From NCBI GenBank assembly GCA_040400005.1, contig JBBARC010000011.1, forward strand, positions 1 to 64,000: a stretch of 64,000 nucleotides of DNA. Direction: 5' to 3'. Within the stretch, counting starts at the first letter, position 1; every line of letters begins with the position of its first letter. The position numbers were made by a program, and so were the translations under genes. This stretch comes from JBBARC01 sp040400005. GTDB taxonomy: Bacteria > Pseudomonadota > Alphaproteobacteria > Acetobacterales > Acetobacteraceae. This document shows positions 8,212-16,289 of this stretch, piece after piece. Below the pieces are notes generated by a model that was not told the DNA's origin, ran no database searches, and worked only from the letters and a program-made list of their open reading frames with translations.

Positions 8212-9278
8212 AAATCTCCGGCCACATCACGCCGCGCGCCACCCTGATAAATGCCTTCCAGCAAATACACTGGGCGTTGCTTGGCCTCGACAAACATGCG
8301 CGCCAAATACGTGCCGATCATCCCTAAGGAAATCAGGTTCAACGCGGTGCCGACCAAAATCACCACAATTACCGAGGCATAGCCCGGCACGTCGATCCCT
8401 TGCAGAAACACCAGGATAAAAATGTAAGCCGCATACCCCACGGCCCCCGCCGCCACGGCAATCCCCAAATAACTCCATACCTGCAAAGGAGCGGTAGAAA
8501 ATCCCACAATCGCATCCACGGCAAATTGCCACAGCCGCCAATAACTCCATTTGGTTTGACCGTGGCTGCGCGCCGGGCGTTCAAATTCAATCGCGACAGA
8601 GGGAAATCCAACCCAGGCAAACAAGCCTTTCATAAACCGCGTCCGTTCTGGCAACTGGCGCAGCGCCTGCACCACGCGCCGATCGAGTAGGCGGAAATCG
8701 CCCACGTTGGCCGGAATCGGCGTGTGCGAAATACGGTTGAACCAGGCATAGAACAAATGCGCCGTTAAAATCTTAAACCGCGTTTCGCCGGCCCGGCTGC
8801 GCCGCAAACCGTACGCGATGTCGTACCCTTCACGCCATTTCGCCACAAACTGCGCGACCAGCTCGGGCGGATCTTGCAAATCGGCATCCATCAACACCAC
8901 AGCATCACCTTTGGCATAATCCAGCCCTGCGGTCATCGCTGCCTCCTTGCCAAAATTACGCGACAGGTTAAGCACGGTCACGTCCTGGCGGATGCGCGCC
9001 TGGGCCAGCAGCATGGCAAGCGTTGCATCGGTTGATCCATCATTGACCAGCACAATGTCCAGTGTCACCAACGGCAAATTCAGCCGTGTATCAATTTCGG
9101 CCAGCAAGCTTGCGATGGTGTCCTGCTCGTTATACAGCGGAATGATCAGTGATATCACCGGCCGTTCGGGGCGCAGCCGGATCATGATGTCATGCAAGCC
9201 AGGGGGCAAGCCAGGGGGCAAGCCAGGGGGCAAGCCAGGGGGCAAGCCAGGGGGCAAGCCAGGGGGGGAACTGACCAT
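8208..9278 (-). CDS. Family 2 glycosyltransferase with C-terminal membrane anchor (DPM1/GtrB-like)
   Basis: 356 residues. The GT-A domain opens with VISLIIPLYNEQDTIASLL, then DIVLVNDGSTDATL and the metal-binding DADLQDPPE, and later RDGETRF-like and RTRFMKGLFAWVGF motifs. Two C-terminal membrane helices (about residues 265-325) follow. This is the layout of polyprenyl-phosphate sugar transferases such as GtrB and dolichol-phosphate mannosyltransferases, which load glucose or mannose onto a lipid carrier at the inner membrane. The first 30 residues contain a (PPGL)6 run coded by a 12-bp tandem array (9195-9266). Its start overlaps the stop of the upstream methyltransferase (TGATG). It forms a minus-strand set with that gene and the GT87-like gene, likely for surface glycan or lipid modification. 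Confidence 0.88.
   Translation of the reverse strand: MVSSPPGLPPGLPPGLPPGLPPGLPPGLHDIMIRLRPERPVISLIIPLYNEQDTIASLLAEIDTRLNLPLVTLDIVLVNDGSTDATLAMLLAQARIRQDVTVLNLSRNFGKEAAMTAGLDYAKGDAVVLMDADLQDPPELVAQFVAKWREGYDIAYGLRRSRAGETRFKILTAHLFYAWFNRISHTPIPANVGDFRLLDRRVVQALRQLPERTRFMKGLFAWVGFPSVAIEFERPARSHGQTKWSYWRLWQFAVDAIVGFSTAPLQVWSYLGIAVAAGAVGYAAYIFILVFLQGIDVPGYASVIVVILVGTALNLISLGMIGTYLARMFVEAKQRPVYLLEGIYQGGARRDVAGDF
9195..9266. repeat. In-frame 12-bp tandem repeat (x6) at the N-terminus of the GT2 gene
   Basis: Six perfect head-to-tail copies of CAAGCCAGGGGG, read on the minus strand as a Pro-Pro-Gly-Leu run just after the start codon. Perfect copy identity suggests recent expansion. Confidence 0.95.
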
Positions 9279-10003
9279 CAGCTGCGGCTTGCCAGGCAGA
9301 AAATGCTCAAGCCGCCTATGCGGTTGGCTTTGAAAAACAGCCGCTCAACCGCACATATCATGGTCAGTGCCGTATTCATCAGCGCCGAATGCATTTGCAA
9401 ATCCGATTTGGCACCGCCGCCATCGCGCGCCTTACGTTGAAACACAAACGGCAAAATCACGCGGCGCAGCACCACCAGCGGTAACGGCAACCCATAGTAA
9501 TAACACCCCAATTGCGGCGTGAGCCCCGCCCGGCGCACAACATCTTCAAGCTGGCCCAAGGTGTAGCGGCGCTTATGGTCTAAAAACACATCATGCTCGC
9601 TCCACAACCACTGAAAGGCCGGCACGCTGATCAAAAACCGCGCGGAGATGGCGGTGTTTTGCACATAGTCGCGCAGCAAACCCACATCATCATCGACATG
9701 CTCAAGCACATCCATCAGCAGCACGGTATCAGCCGCACTGTTGCTGATGCTGCGCATAAAATGGATCGGCTTGCCGTTATGATCCTGGGTTTCCTCGCGC
9801 GCATAGGCGGGATCAACACAGCTTGCCTCCACCGCCCCATGATCCAGCAACACGCGCGCAAACACCCCCGACCCCGCCCCCACGTCCAGCACATGATGCA
9901 CCGGCTTTGCCGCCAGCAAACGGCGCATGGCAGCGCCCTTGGCCCGGTAATACCAATGCTCGCCAATGGCATCGCCCAGAATATCCAGTTCTTTGACATC
10001 CAT
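9278..10003 (-). CDS. Class I SAM-dependent methyltransferase
   Basis: About 241 residues. SAM-binding motif I is VLDVGAGSGVFARVLL (expected D/ExGxGxG). The acidic loop follows (CVDPAYAREE), then motif II-like DTVLLMDVLEHVDDDVGLL and a post-motif segment SVPAFQWLWSEHDVFLDHKRRY. The EHV/SEHD..LGHYRRY-like features resemble methyltransferases found in polysaccharide and lipid clusters. I start it at ATG 10003 (MDVKELDILGDAIGEHWYY), because the 39 extra in-frame codons upstream are low in similarity to any family N-terminus and overlap the previous gene. It is coupled to the downstream GT2 by a TGATG overlap. Substrate unknown; a glycan or lipid-linked intermediate is an inference from context. 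Confidence 0.8.
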   Translation of the reverse strand: MDVKELDILGDAIGEHWYYRAKGAAMRRLLAAKPVHHVLDVGAGSGVFARVLLDHGAVEASCVDPAYAREETQDHNGKPIHFMRSISNSAADTVLLMDVLEHVDDDVGLLRDYVQNTAISARFLISVPAFQWLWSEHDVFLDHKRRYTLGQLEDVVRRAGLTPQLGCYYYGLPLPLVVLRRVILPFVFQRKARDGGGAKSDLQMHSALMNTALTMICAVERLFFKANRIGGLSIFCLASRS

Positions 10004-10049
10004 TGGCAGGTGCTTCCCGATTGGTTTGGCCGGCGTATGACAAAGTGTT

Positions 10050-11456
10050 TTAGGCAACGGCGACAGACGTTGGGGCAGCACCACCATGAACCGGCGCTGC
10101 GCGCCGTACCGTGCAGGCAAACACCGCCAACAGCACCAGCGGCGCCACCGGCACCGCCAAACCGCGCGCCAGTGCCGGGCCGAGTAACGGCAAGGTATAT
10201 AATGCCAGCAAGGTCAGTTTTTCCCAAGGCTTAAACCCGCGCGACTGGGCCTGGGCAAACACAATCGCCACGGCAACCGCGGCGATCGGCAAATCGTAAT
10301 CCATGGTGTACGGCGTCATCAGCAAGGCCGCCGCCGCCATCAGGGCCGCTTCCAATCCTGCCCCCGGCCGGCGCCACGCCGCACGCGCCAGCACCACCAG
10401 CACAGTTAAGGATACGCCAAGCTGCACCACATTGGCGGCCGTGCCCAACAAACCCAGCACGCGAAACGCGCCCAGCACCGATACAAGTTTAAACGGCGCA
10501 CGCATGCCGGCCGCAAACATCGTCGATGCATCCGGTAACACATGAAAAAATGCCTGCCACGGGGCGATGCCGAAAACGGCGGCGCTCAGCCCGGTTAGCA
10601 CGACGGCACTCACCCCCGCCCAAAAACTTGCGCGAAACCGCCGGGCCGCAAACAGCACCACCGGCACACTCAACGCCAATTGCGGCTTATAGCATAGCAA
10701 ACCCAAGGCCGCGCCACCTAAATACGGCCGCCGATCGCCCCAAACGCCGTAAGCCGCAAAGCACGCGGCGCTCAAAAAACCGTTCTGGCCGTTACCCGAT
10801 GTCAGCAAAAGCCCAGGAAAACCCAGCAACCCATACCACAGTGCGGCAGACTGCTCGCGGTTTGCTTGGGTGCCATTTAGCAATAATTTACGCACAAACC
10901 CAACCCACAGCGCAAAGCTGCTGGCGGCAAAGCCTAGCCAGGCGGCAATATAGGGCAGGGCTGCAAACGGTAGCAGCAGCAGCAGCCAGCTTGGCGGATA
11001 ATAGAACGGCAAAAATACATCTTTAGGCAAAGCTTCGGTTTGGTGCTCGGCCTGATAAATCAGCGCGGGATCATATGCGGCCAGTGCATGGCCGGCGGCG
11101 GCAAACTTGGCGGCCACCCAAAAACACACAAAATCGCCACCCGGCGGCGCGTTGCCCGTGCCGTGCGTCCGCCAATTGGTGATCAACAGCCCAACAATGC
11201 CGGCCAGCAACCCAATCAGCGACGCCCGCGCCATGCGCTGGGCGACATCACCGGTTAAAAAATCCGCATCGCGCAACACCCGCCATGCCCGCAATCCCGG
11301 CCCCGGCGGCAGCGTCGCATTGGCATCACGGTTCACCACCTGGCCACCGGTTTTTCCATACAACGGCGCCGTGCTGGCCGCCGAGCCGCGCCAACCCAGC
11401 CGGTTATCGAGAAAATGCCCATCACCCCACCTCCGCACGATCACACAGTTTTCCAC
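10050..11456 (-). CDS. GT87-like polytopic glycosyltransferase (DUF2029)
   Basis: 468 residues with about ten hydrophobic segments. The periplasmic-loop pattern after the first helix (GGDFVCFWVAAKFAAAGHALAAYDPAL, then FYYPPSWLLLLLPFA) and the LLTSGNGQNGFLSAACFA motif are characteristic of DUF2029/GT87. That family contains polyprenyl-phosphate-mannose-dependent alpha-mannosyltransferases acting on the outer face of the membrane. It fits the neighbouring GT2, which could make the lipid-linked donor. The N-terminal 70 residues lack a membrane segment and the true start may be later, near MARASLIGLLAGIVG. Forty-six bases separate it from the methyltransferase on the same strand. It is divergent from arsR. 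Confidence 0.75.
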   Translation of the reverse strand: MENCVIVRRWGDGHFLDNRLGWRGSAASTAPLYGKTGGQVVNRDANATLPPGPGLRAWRVLRDADFLTGDVAQRMARASLIGLLAGIVGLLITNWRTHGTGNAPPGGDFVCFWVAAKFAAAGHALAAYDPALIYQAEHQTEALPKDVFLPFYYPPSWLLLLLPFAALPYIAAWLGFAASSFALWVGFVRKLLLNGTQANREQSAALWYGLLGFPGLLLTSGNGQNGFLSAACFAAYGVWGDRRPYLGGAALGLLCYKPQLALSVPVVLFAARRFRASFWAGVSAVVLTGLSAAVFGIAPWQAFFHVLPDASTMFAAGMRAPFKLVSVLGAFRVLGLLGTAANVVQLGVSLTVLVVLARAAWRRPGAGLEAALMAAAALLMTPYTMDYDLPIAAVAVAIVFAQAQSRGFKPWEKLTLLALYTLPLLGPALARGLAVPVAPLVLLAVFACTVRRAAPVHGGAAPTSVAVA

Positions 11457-11485
11457 ACTCCCAGCCGCGCGAACAGACCTGCCCC

Positions 11486-11525
11486 TTGATCATTTCCGTT
11501 ATTCCATTATATTAGAAATATGGAA
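11486..11525 (+). promoter_or_regulatory. Putative ars promoter with operator dyad overlapping the arsR start
   Basis: TTGATC (11486-11491), a 16-base spacer and TATATT (11508-11513) look like a sigma70-type promoter. A dyad TTCCAT-N12-ATGGAA (11502-11525) spans the -10 box and includes the arsR start codon at 11520. Transcription from this -10 would begin close to the ATG, giving a leaderless or near-leaderless arsR. The dyad placement is what self-repression by an ArsR dimer would require. Prediction only. Confidence 0.5.
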
Positions 11526-11888
11526 AAAACGACTGCGATAACCGCCCTCGCCGCCCTCGCCCACGACTCCCGCCTGGCGATTTTTCGCGCACTCGTTCAG
11601 GCAGGTGAACCCGGTTTAGCCGCCGGCAGTATCGCCTCCCGCCTCGCCCTGCCGGCGGCCACACTATCTTTTCACCTGACCCACCTCAAACAAGCAGGCC
11701 TGATCACCTGCCAGCGCCACGGCAGATCGCTAATCTACCACGCCGATTACCCGGCGATGACCGCATTGCTGGGCTATCTCACCGAAAATTGCTGTCAGGG
11801 TAACGCCAGTTGCGCACCCATTCCTTGCTGCCCGCCTACCCCCACCACGACAGGCACCACCACGACAGGCACCACCGGGCATGTCTAA
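11520..11888 (+). CDS. arsR: ArsR-family metalloregulatory repressor
   Basis: 122 residues, winged helix-turn-helix: AALAHDSRLAIFRALVQAGEPG, the recognition helix segment IASRLALPAATLSFHLTHLKQAGLI, then the wing CQRHGRSLIYHADY. The C-terminus has a cysteine cluster, a Cys in NCCQGNASC and another CC pair in IPCCPPT, which could form the arsenite-sensing thiolates in place of the classical helix CxC. ArsR proteins release the operator on binding As(III). The tail ends in a Thr/Gly-rich run encoded by two 15-bp repeats (11841-11870). It overlaps arsC by 8 bases, so the three arsenic genes form one operon. It probably represses its own promoter (see the dyad at the start codon). Confidence 0.9.
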   Translation: MEKTTAITALAALAHDSRLAIFRALVQAGEPGLAAGSIASRLALPAATLSFHLTHLKQAGLITCQRHGRSLIYHADYPAMTALLGYLTENCCQGNASCAPIPCCPPTPTTTGTTTTGTTGHV

Positions 11889-12402
11889 CCGCATCTACCA
11901 TGTGCTGTTTTTGTGCACCGGCAACACCGCCCGCTCAGTGCTGGCAGAATCCATTCTTAACCACGATGGTGCTGGAAAATTCCGTGCCTTTTCCGCCGGC
12001 AGTTTCCCCACAGGCACCATCAACCCGTTCGCGATAAAAGTGCTGCACAGCTATGGCTATCCCACCGATATTCTACGCTCCAAAAGCTGGAACGAATTCG
12101 CAACCGCCGATGCCCCGCAAATGGATTTTGTGTTTACCGTCTGCGATAACGCGGCCGGCGAAATTTGCCCAATCTGGCCTGGCAAACCGGCCACCGCCGA
12201 TTGGGGGATCGAAGACCCCGCCGCCATTGATGGCAACAACATCCAAAAAGAAACCGCCTTTGTGCAAGCCTTTGGTTTTCTCAAAACCCGCATCAGCGTT
12301 TTTATCAACCTGCCGCTTGCCACCATCGATCGGTTGGCGCTGACCACCCAGTTGCGCGCAATCGGTGCCCTGCCCGGGGCAAGCAATTATCCCCTTGTAT
12401 AA
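11881..12402 (+). CDS. arsC: Arsenate reductase, low-molecular-weight phosphatase type
   Basis: Reduces arsenate to arsenite in the cytosol. The protein (173 residues) has the LMW-PTPase P-loop at residues 12-18 (C-TGNTA-R, a CX5R motif) in the context VLFLCTGNTARSV. After it comes the FSAGS(F)PTG region and DFVFTVCDNAAGEICPIWPG, which supplies the second redox Cys region, and the family-typical WGIEDPAA. This is the thioredoxin- or mycothiol/glutaredoxin-coupled class, unrelated to plasmid R773 ArsC. The start overlaps arsR by 8 bases and the following aquaporin gene overlaps its end, indicating translational coupling. Function in arsenic detoxification is well supported by context. Confidence 0.92.
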   Translation: MSNRIYHVLFLCTGNTARSVLAESILNHDGAGKFRAFSAGSFPTGTINPFAIKVLHSYGYPTDILRSKSWNEFATADAPQMDFVFTVCDNAAGEICPIWPGKPATADWGIEDPAAIDGNNIQKETAFVQAFGFLKTRISVFINLPLATIDRLALTTQLRAIGALPGASNYPLV

Positions 12403-13066
12403 TCTGCAACGCCGCCTAACCGCGGAGTTTTTGGGCACCAGTATGCTGGTGGCAACCGTGGTTGGCTCCGGCATTATGGCGCAAACCCTCACCCACGATG
12501 TCGCCCTCGCCTTATTGGGTAACACAGTCGCCACCGGCGCCATGCTTGTGGTGCTTATCACCATTTTGGGCCCCATCTCGGGCGCGCATTTCAACCCCGC
12601 CGTATCGCTGGTGTTCGCGCTCAAACGCGATCTCACCCTGGCGGAAGCGACCGCTTACACCACCGCCCAAATTACCGGTGCTATCTCCGGCACCATCGCC
12701 GCCCATCTGATGTTTGGCCTGGCAATGCTGGAAGCCTCGCAAAAAACCCGCACCGGCGGCGCGCAATGGTTTGCGGAATTCGTCGCAACCTTCGGCCTGA
12801 TCACAACAATTTTGGCCGGCATCAAATTTTGTGAAGATCGCGTGCCCGTGCTGGTTGGCCTATATATCACCGCCGCCTATTGGTTTACGGCATCAACCTC
12901 GTTCGCCAACCCCGCCGTTGCCATCGCCAGATCACTCACCAACACATTTTCCGGCATCAGGCCCACTGATCTGCCCGGTTTTATCGCCGCCGAAGTTTTC
13001 GGCGCCATCGCCGCCCTTGCCCTGATGGGTTGGCTACTTACCCCGCCCGCGCCGCCAAAACTTTAG
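12365..13066 (+). CDS. MIP-family aquaglyceroporin-like channel, arsenite exit (AqpS-like)
   Basis: Six-helix MIP channel of up to 233 residues. Both pore boxes are visible: HFNPAVS (first NPA) and FANPAVAIARS (second NPA with the Arg of the selectivity filter following closely). Helix 1 begins LTAEFLGTSMLVATVVGSG. MIP channels encoded in ars operons (AqpS of Sinorhizobium meliloti) let arsenite made by ArsC leave the cell down its gradient, replacing an ArsB pump; no pump gene is present here. The outermost start is GTG 12365, inside arsC; a TTG at 12395 would give a shorter overlap and fits the helix 1 start better. Ends tail-to-tail with the convergent GT4 gene, overlapping by 29 bases. 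Confidence 0.88.
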   Translation: MPCPGQAIIPLYNLQRRLTAEFLGTSMLVATVVGSGIMAQTLTHDVALALLGNTVATGAMLVVLITILGPISGAHFNPAVSLVFALKRDLTLAEATAYTTAQITGAISGTIAAHLMFGLAMLEASQKTRTGGAQWFAEFVATFGLITTILAGIKFCEDRVPVLVGLYITAAYWFTASTSFANPAVAIARSLTNTFSGIRPTDLPGFIAAEVFGAIAALALMGWLLTPPAPPKL

Positions 13067-14177
13067 TGGCCGCCCCCACCACACGCCCTGCATTCCCGTC
13101 CCACGTATAATCGCACGCCACCAAATCCGCCCGTGCCGCTGCCCCCAGTTTTACCCGCAACGCCGCATCTTCAATCAACCACGATACCGCCGACCACATC
13201 ATCGCCGGCTCGGCCGGGTCAAACAGCACCGCATTGCGCAAATGCCCGAGAATTTCACGAATGTTGGGCTGATCGGGCGCCACAATCGCCGCCCCCGCCG
13301 CCATGTAATCAAATATTTTTAAGGGTGACGCATACGGTGTCGCCATTGGTTGCAACGCAATATCAAAACCCGCCACAATCTCTGCCACCTGCTCGGGCGG
13401 CACAATGCCGGTAAACCGCACCCGATCGCCTAACCCCAATTCTGCCGCCTGCGCCTGCAAATCCGCGCGCACCGGGCCATCGCCCACCACCACCAATTCC
13501 ACGGCGCGGGGTTCGGCGGCCATGCCGGCAATCACCAAATCCAACCCGTGCCACGGGCGCACAAACCCAACAAACCCCAAGGTAATCGGTGCACCCTCGG
13601 GTTTTTCTGCCCGCACATCCGGAAAACTGGCCAAATTTATGCCGTTCGGCACCACCTGTATTTTATCGCGCGCAACCCCTGCGGCGGCCACACTATCACC
13701 CAACACCGCTGTTACCGGCAGCACCATGGCGGCCGAGCCCCAGGTGAATTGTTCCAGCCACTGCGCCAGCCTGAACAATTTTAAGCCCCCATGTTTTTGC
13801 CGCTCGGCCGCCAGTGGCGAATTCACTTCCAGCAACATCACAGCACCGTGCCAGCGCGCCAGCAAACTGCCGGCCAAATGATACAGATTACACCGCTCGT
13901 AAATAAAATCTGGCCGAAACTGCCGGTATGCCCGCAACAGTTTGATATAGGCAAGCCCGGCATAGCCAAGCTCGGCCAATTCCCACAACGCCCCCGGTAG
14001 CAGTTTGCGGGCAACGGCAATCAGCTTTGATTCGCCACCAAACTCCGCTTCCTCATAAAACCCTGGCCCCACCACCAGCACCTCGTGGCCGGCCGCGCGC
14101 AGGGCACGAATAAGCTCCTCCACGTGCACCGCCTGGCCGTCGCGCGATTGAATGCGATGGGAATATAAAATGCGCAT
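13038..14177 (-). CDS. Family 4 glycosyltransferase (GT-B fold)
   Basis: 379 residues. The N-terminal Rossmann domain starts MRILYSHRIQSRDGQAVHVEELIRAL, as in GT4 enzymes that take a nucleotide sugar donor. The C-terminal domain has LGFVGFVRPWHGLDLVI, VVVGDGPVRADLQ, VRFTGIVPPEQV and the EX7E-like donor site in FDIALQPMATPYASPLKIFDYMAAGAAIVAPD. It probably adds a hexose to a surface glycan. ATG 14177 gives a canonical N-terminus; the frame extends upstream for 39 codons without resemblance. It lies 34 bases downstream of the Tat-exported toroid protein on the same strand and likely shares its transcript. Confidence 0.88.
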   Translation of the reverse strand: MRILYSHRIQSRDGQAVHVEELIRALRAAGHEVLVVGPGFYEEAEFGGESKLIAVARKLLPGALWELAELGYAGLAYIKLLRAYRQFRPDFIYERCNLYHLAGSLLARWHGAVMLLEVNSPLAAERQKHGGLKLFRLAQWLEQFTWGSAAMVLPVTAVLGDSVAAAGVARDKIQVVPNGINLASFPDVRAEKPEGAPITLGFVGFVRPWHGLDLVIAGMAAEPRAVELVVVGDGPVRADLQAQAAELGLGDRVRFTGIVPPEQVAEIVAGFDIALQPMATPYASPLKIFDYMAAGAAIVAPDQPNIREILGHLRNAVLFDPAEPAMMWSAVSWLIEDAALRVKLGAAARADLVACDYTWDGNAGRVVGAATKVLAARAG

Positions 14178-14211
14178 GTTTAAAAAATCCGGCTGCCATA
14201 AAACATAGAAA

Positions 14212-15429
14212 CTACACCGTATACGGGTTTGCGTTGCGCGCAGCCAGCACCGCCCAGGCCAACGGCGCCAGATGCGGCCGCTGGTAATAGACAAAATCCG
14301 GCGTATCCGGGGTCAACCCAGTGGCAAGCCCGGTGCTGAGCATTGGCACATTTGTGGCCGTTATCCGCCCGCGGGTTGTGTGTGCCGCCAATGTTGCCAA
14401 AAACCGCGCCCGCACAGCGCAGTCGCCCGCGCGCCCCAAGGCAAGGGCCGCCATCGCCGTGCCTTCCAGCCAAATGCCATCGCGATCGCTGTTAAAATCC
14501 ACCCCGGCCAGCCCGCCCGGCCCGGCAACACCACATTGGCTCAGCACGGCGGCCAGCCCACGACCCCAAGCCGCATCGGCATCGGGTAACAAGGCCGGCC
14601 ACAGATTGGCATCCACCGCCAGGTGATCATTCAAACCGCCATCAGGTTTTAAGCCGGAACAAAACCGCCCGGGCCCGCTAAGCCACACCGCATCCAGCAA
14701 TTTATACGCGTGCGTTGCCCTGGCCGTTTGCCCCAGCCGTGCAAACACCGCTGCCAGATCTGCCGCATGTTCGGTGCTGACCCAGGTCAGTTTTTGCGGC
14801 GCCGGTTCAAACCCCCAAAACCCGCCATAAAACCCCACCGGCGCAGTTAACTCACGCGCAATAAAATCGCCAGCGCGCACTGCGGCATCGGTAAACCCCT
14901 GGCCAAAGCCGGCGCGCGCCAAGGCGCACCACAACAGCATGGCCCAGGCCAGCACACCGGTTGCCGTGCCCGCATGATAGGCATCTTCGCGCCACGCCCG
15001 CGCATCACCATCCCACCATCCAGGCAAAGGATACGCGCCATCGGCCGGCATCGGCCCTGCCGCATAGCCGTTGCGCAACCGGCCATCCTTAAAGAACCGG
15101 TCGCGAATTTGCGCTTCCCGCAAAGCCGCCCCAATGCGCACCGCCAAATCACCGCGCCCGCAGGCCAGCAAGCCCAGCCCGGCCACCGCGTTATCATACA
15201 CAAACGCGCAATTGCCGTGGGTGCGATCAAACGCCACCGCCCCATCATCGCCCGGCGCACGGGTAATAAAACTTTTAATCAGCCCGGGCCCATGCAGATC
15301 GGCCGCCAAGCCCACCAGCAGCGCCGCCCAATCGGGCGTTGCCATCCCCGCACAAGCCTCAGCCCGCCCAGCGCCCACCGCCAGCACGCCAGAGGCTGCC
15401 GCCACAAACCAACGCCGCGACCCTTGCAT
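14212..15429 (-). CDS. Tat-exported alpha/alpha-toroid (glycoside hydrolase-like) protein
   Basis: 405 residues. A twin-arginine-type signal SRRWFVAAASGVLAVGAG ends near residue 25. The mature part is rich in Trp, His and Gly with repeated helical pairs (YDNAVAGLGLLACGRGD, TATGVLAWAMLLWCAL, STEHAADLAAVFARLG, VDANLWPALLPDADAAW, EGTAMAALALGRAG). This periodicity suggests an (alpha/alpha)6 toroid, the fold of several glycoside hydrolase and lyase families. The acidic residues between helices could be catalytic, but I cannot assign them. The adjacent GT4 on the same strand suggests a periplasmic role in glycan processing (inference). No specific family recognised. Confidence 0.65.
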   Translation of the reverse strand: MQGSRRWFVAAASGVLAVGAGRAEACAGMATPDWAALLVGLAADLHGPGLIKSFITRAPGDDGAVAFDRTHGNCAFVYDNAVAGLGLLACGRGDLAVRIGAALREAQIRDRFFKDGRLRNGYAAGPMPADGAYPLPGWWDGDARAWREDAYHAGTATGVLAWAMLLWCALARAGFGQGFTDAAVRAGDFIARELTAPVGFYGGFWGFEPAPQKLTWVSTEHAADLAAVFARLGQTARATHAYKLLDAVWLSGPGRFCSGLKPDGGLNDHLAVDANLWPALLPDADAAWGRGLAAVLSQCGVAGPGGLAGVDFNSDRDGIWLEGTAMAALALGRAGDCAVRARFLATLAAHTTRGRITATNVPMLSTGLATGLTPDTPDFVYYQRPHLAPLAWAVLAARNANPYTV

Positions 15430-15464
15430 GCGGGCGGCCGCCGCGCCCGGTTCAGCCCAGCGCT

Positions 15465-16175
15465 TCAGCTCAACGCTTTGGCCATCGCCGCCGCCGCCCG
15501 GCCATTGGCAATCAGCGCCGATAGCGCATCGAAATGCGTGCCACCCACCCGCGCAAACGCGTGATCGGCACCGGGATACACATACGCCTCGATCAACGGA
15601 TTACCGGCAACGGCCGCCGTAATCAGCGCTTGCGCCGCCGGCGGCACATACGCATCCAACGCCGCGATATTCAGCACCAGCGGTTTGTGCACCGCTGGCA
15701 GATCCCCCAGCAGCCCGTCAATGCCGACGCCATAATAGGAAATATTCACGTCAGCGTCCGACTTGGCCGCCATCATAAACGCAAGCCTGCCGCCCAGGCA
15801 GTAGCCAATGGTGCCGGCCTGCCCGTTGGTGCCGGGCAATTTACGCGCAACCGCCAATGCCGCCTGCAAATCCTCAATCCCCTTTGCCTGATCGAACGCG
15901 TTCATCAAGGCAAAGGCCTGCGTCCATTCCGCATCGGTCTTGTCGGTAAGATTAACGCCCGGCTCAATCCGCCAAAACAAATCTGGCACAATGGCGGTAA
16001 ACCCAAGCTCGGCAATCGCATCCGCCGTCGCCCGCATCGACGCATTTACGCCAAAAATTTCCTGAATAACCACCATAGCCCCAACAGGTGTACCCGCCGG
16101 GTTGGCCTTGGGGGCCGCCACATAGGCCGAAAAACTGCCCGTGCCGTCGGTGGCGGTGATCGAAATGGTGCTCAT
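15465..16175 (-). CDS. Dienelactone hydrolase family protein
   Basis: Alpha/beta hydrolase of about 236 residues. The catalytic Cys is in GYCLGG (residue about 126), with Asp in ALDAYVPP and His in YPGADHAFAR completing the Cys-Asp-His triad of the family. The N-terminal VVIQEIFGVNASMR block is the oxyanion-hole region typical of carboxymethylenebutenolidases. These enzymes open lactones in aromatic degradation, although many paralogues have unknown substrates; no pathway genes are beside it. ATG 16175 fits the usual short N-terminus. A second, diverged member is at 41911-42585. Confidence 0.88.
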   Translation of the reverse strand: MSTISITATDGTGSFSAYVAAPKANPAGTPVGAMVVIQEIFGVNASMRATADAIAELGFTAIVPDLFWRIEPGVNLTDKTDAEWTQAFALMNAFDQAKGIEDLQAALAVARKLPGTNGQAGTIGYCLGGRLAFMMAAKSDADVNISYYGVGIDGLLGDLPAVHKPLVLNIAALDAYVPPAAQALITAAVAGNPLIEAYVYPGADHAFARVGGTHFDALSALIANGRAAAAMAKALS

Positions 16176-16289
16176 AATACGGCAATCTCCTGGGGGTGCA
16201 GTGGGGAACAGTTTGCCCAGCACCTTATCAGCACCCGGCCTATCGCGGTATAGCTGGACCCGCCTCCCCCCACTCACCAGAGGGCCACC

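Noticed and set aside
9195..9266. CRISPR array, because of regular repeats (also 43459-43520)
   Set aside because: Units of 12 or 16 bp follow each other with no spacers; no cas genes anywhere in the window.
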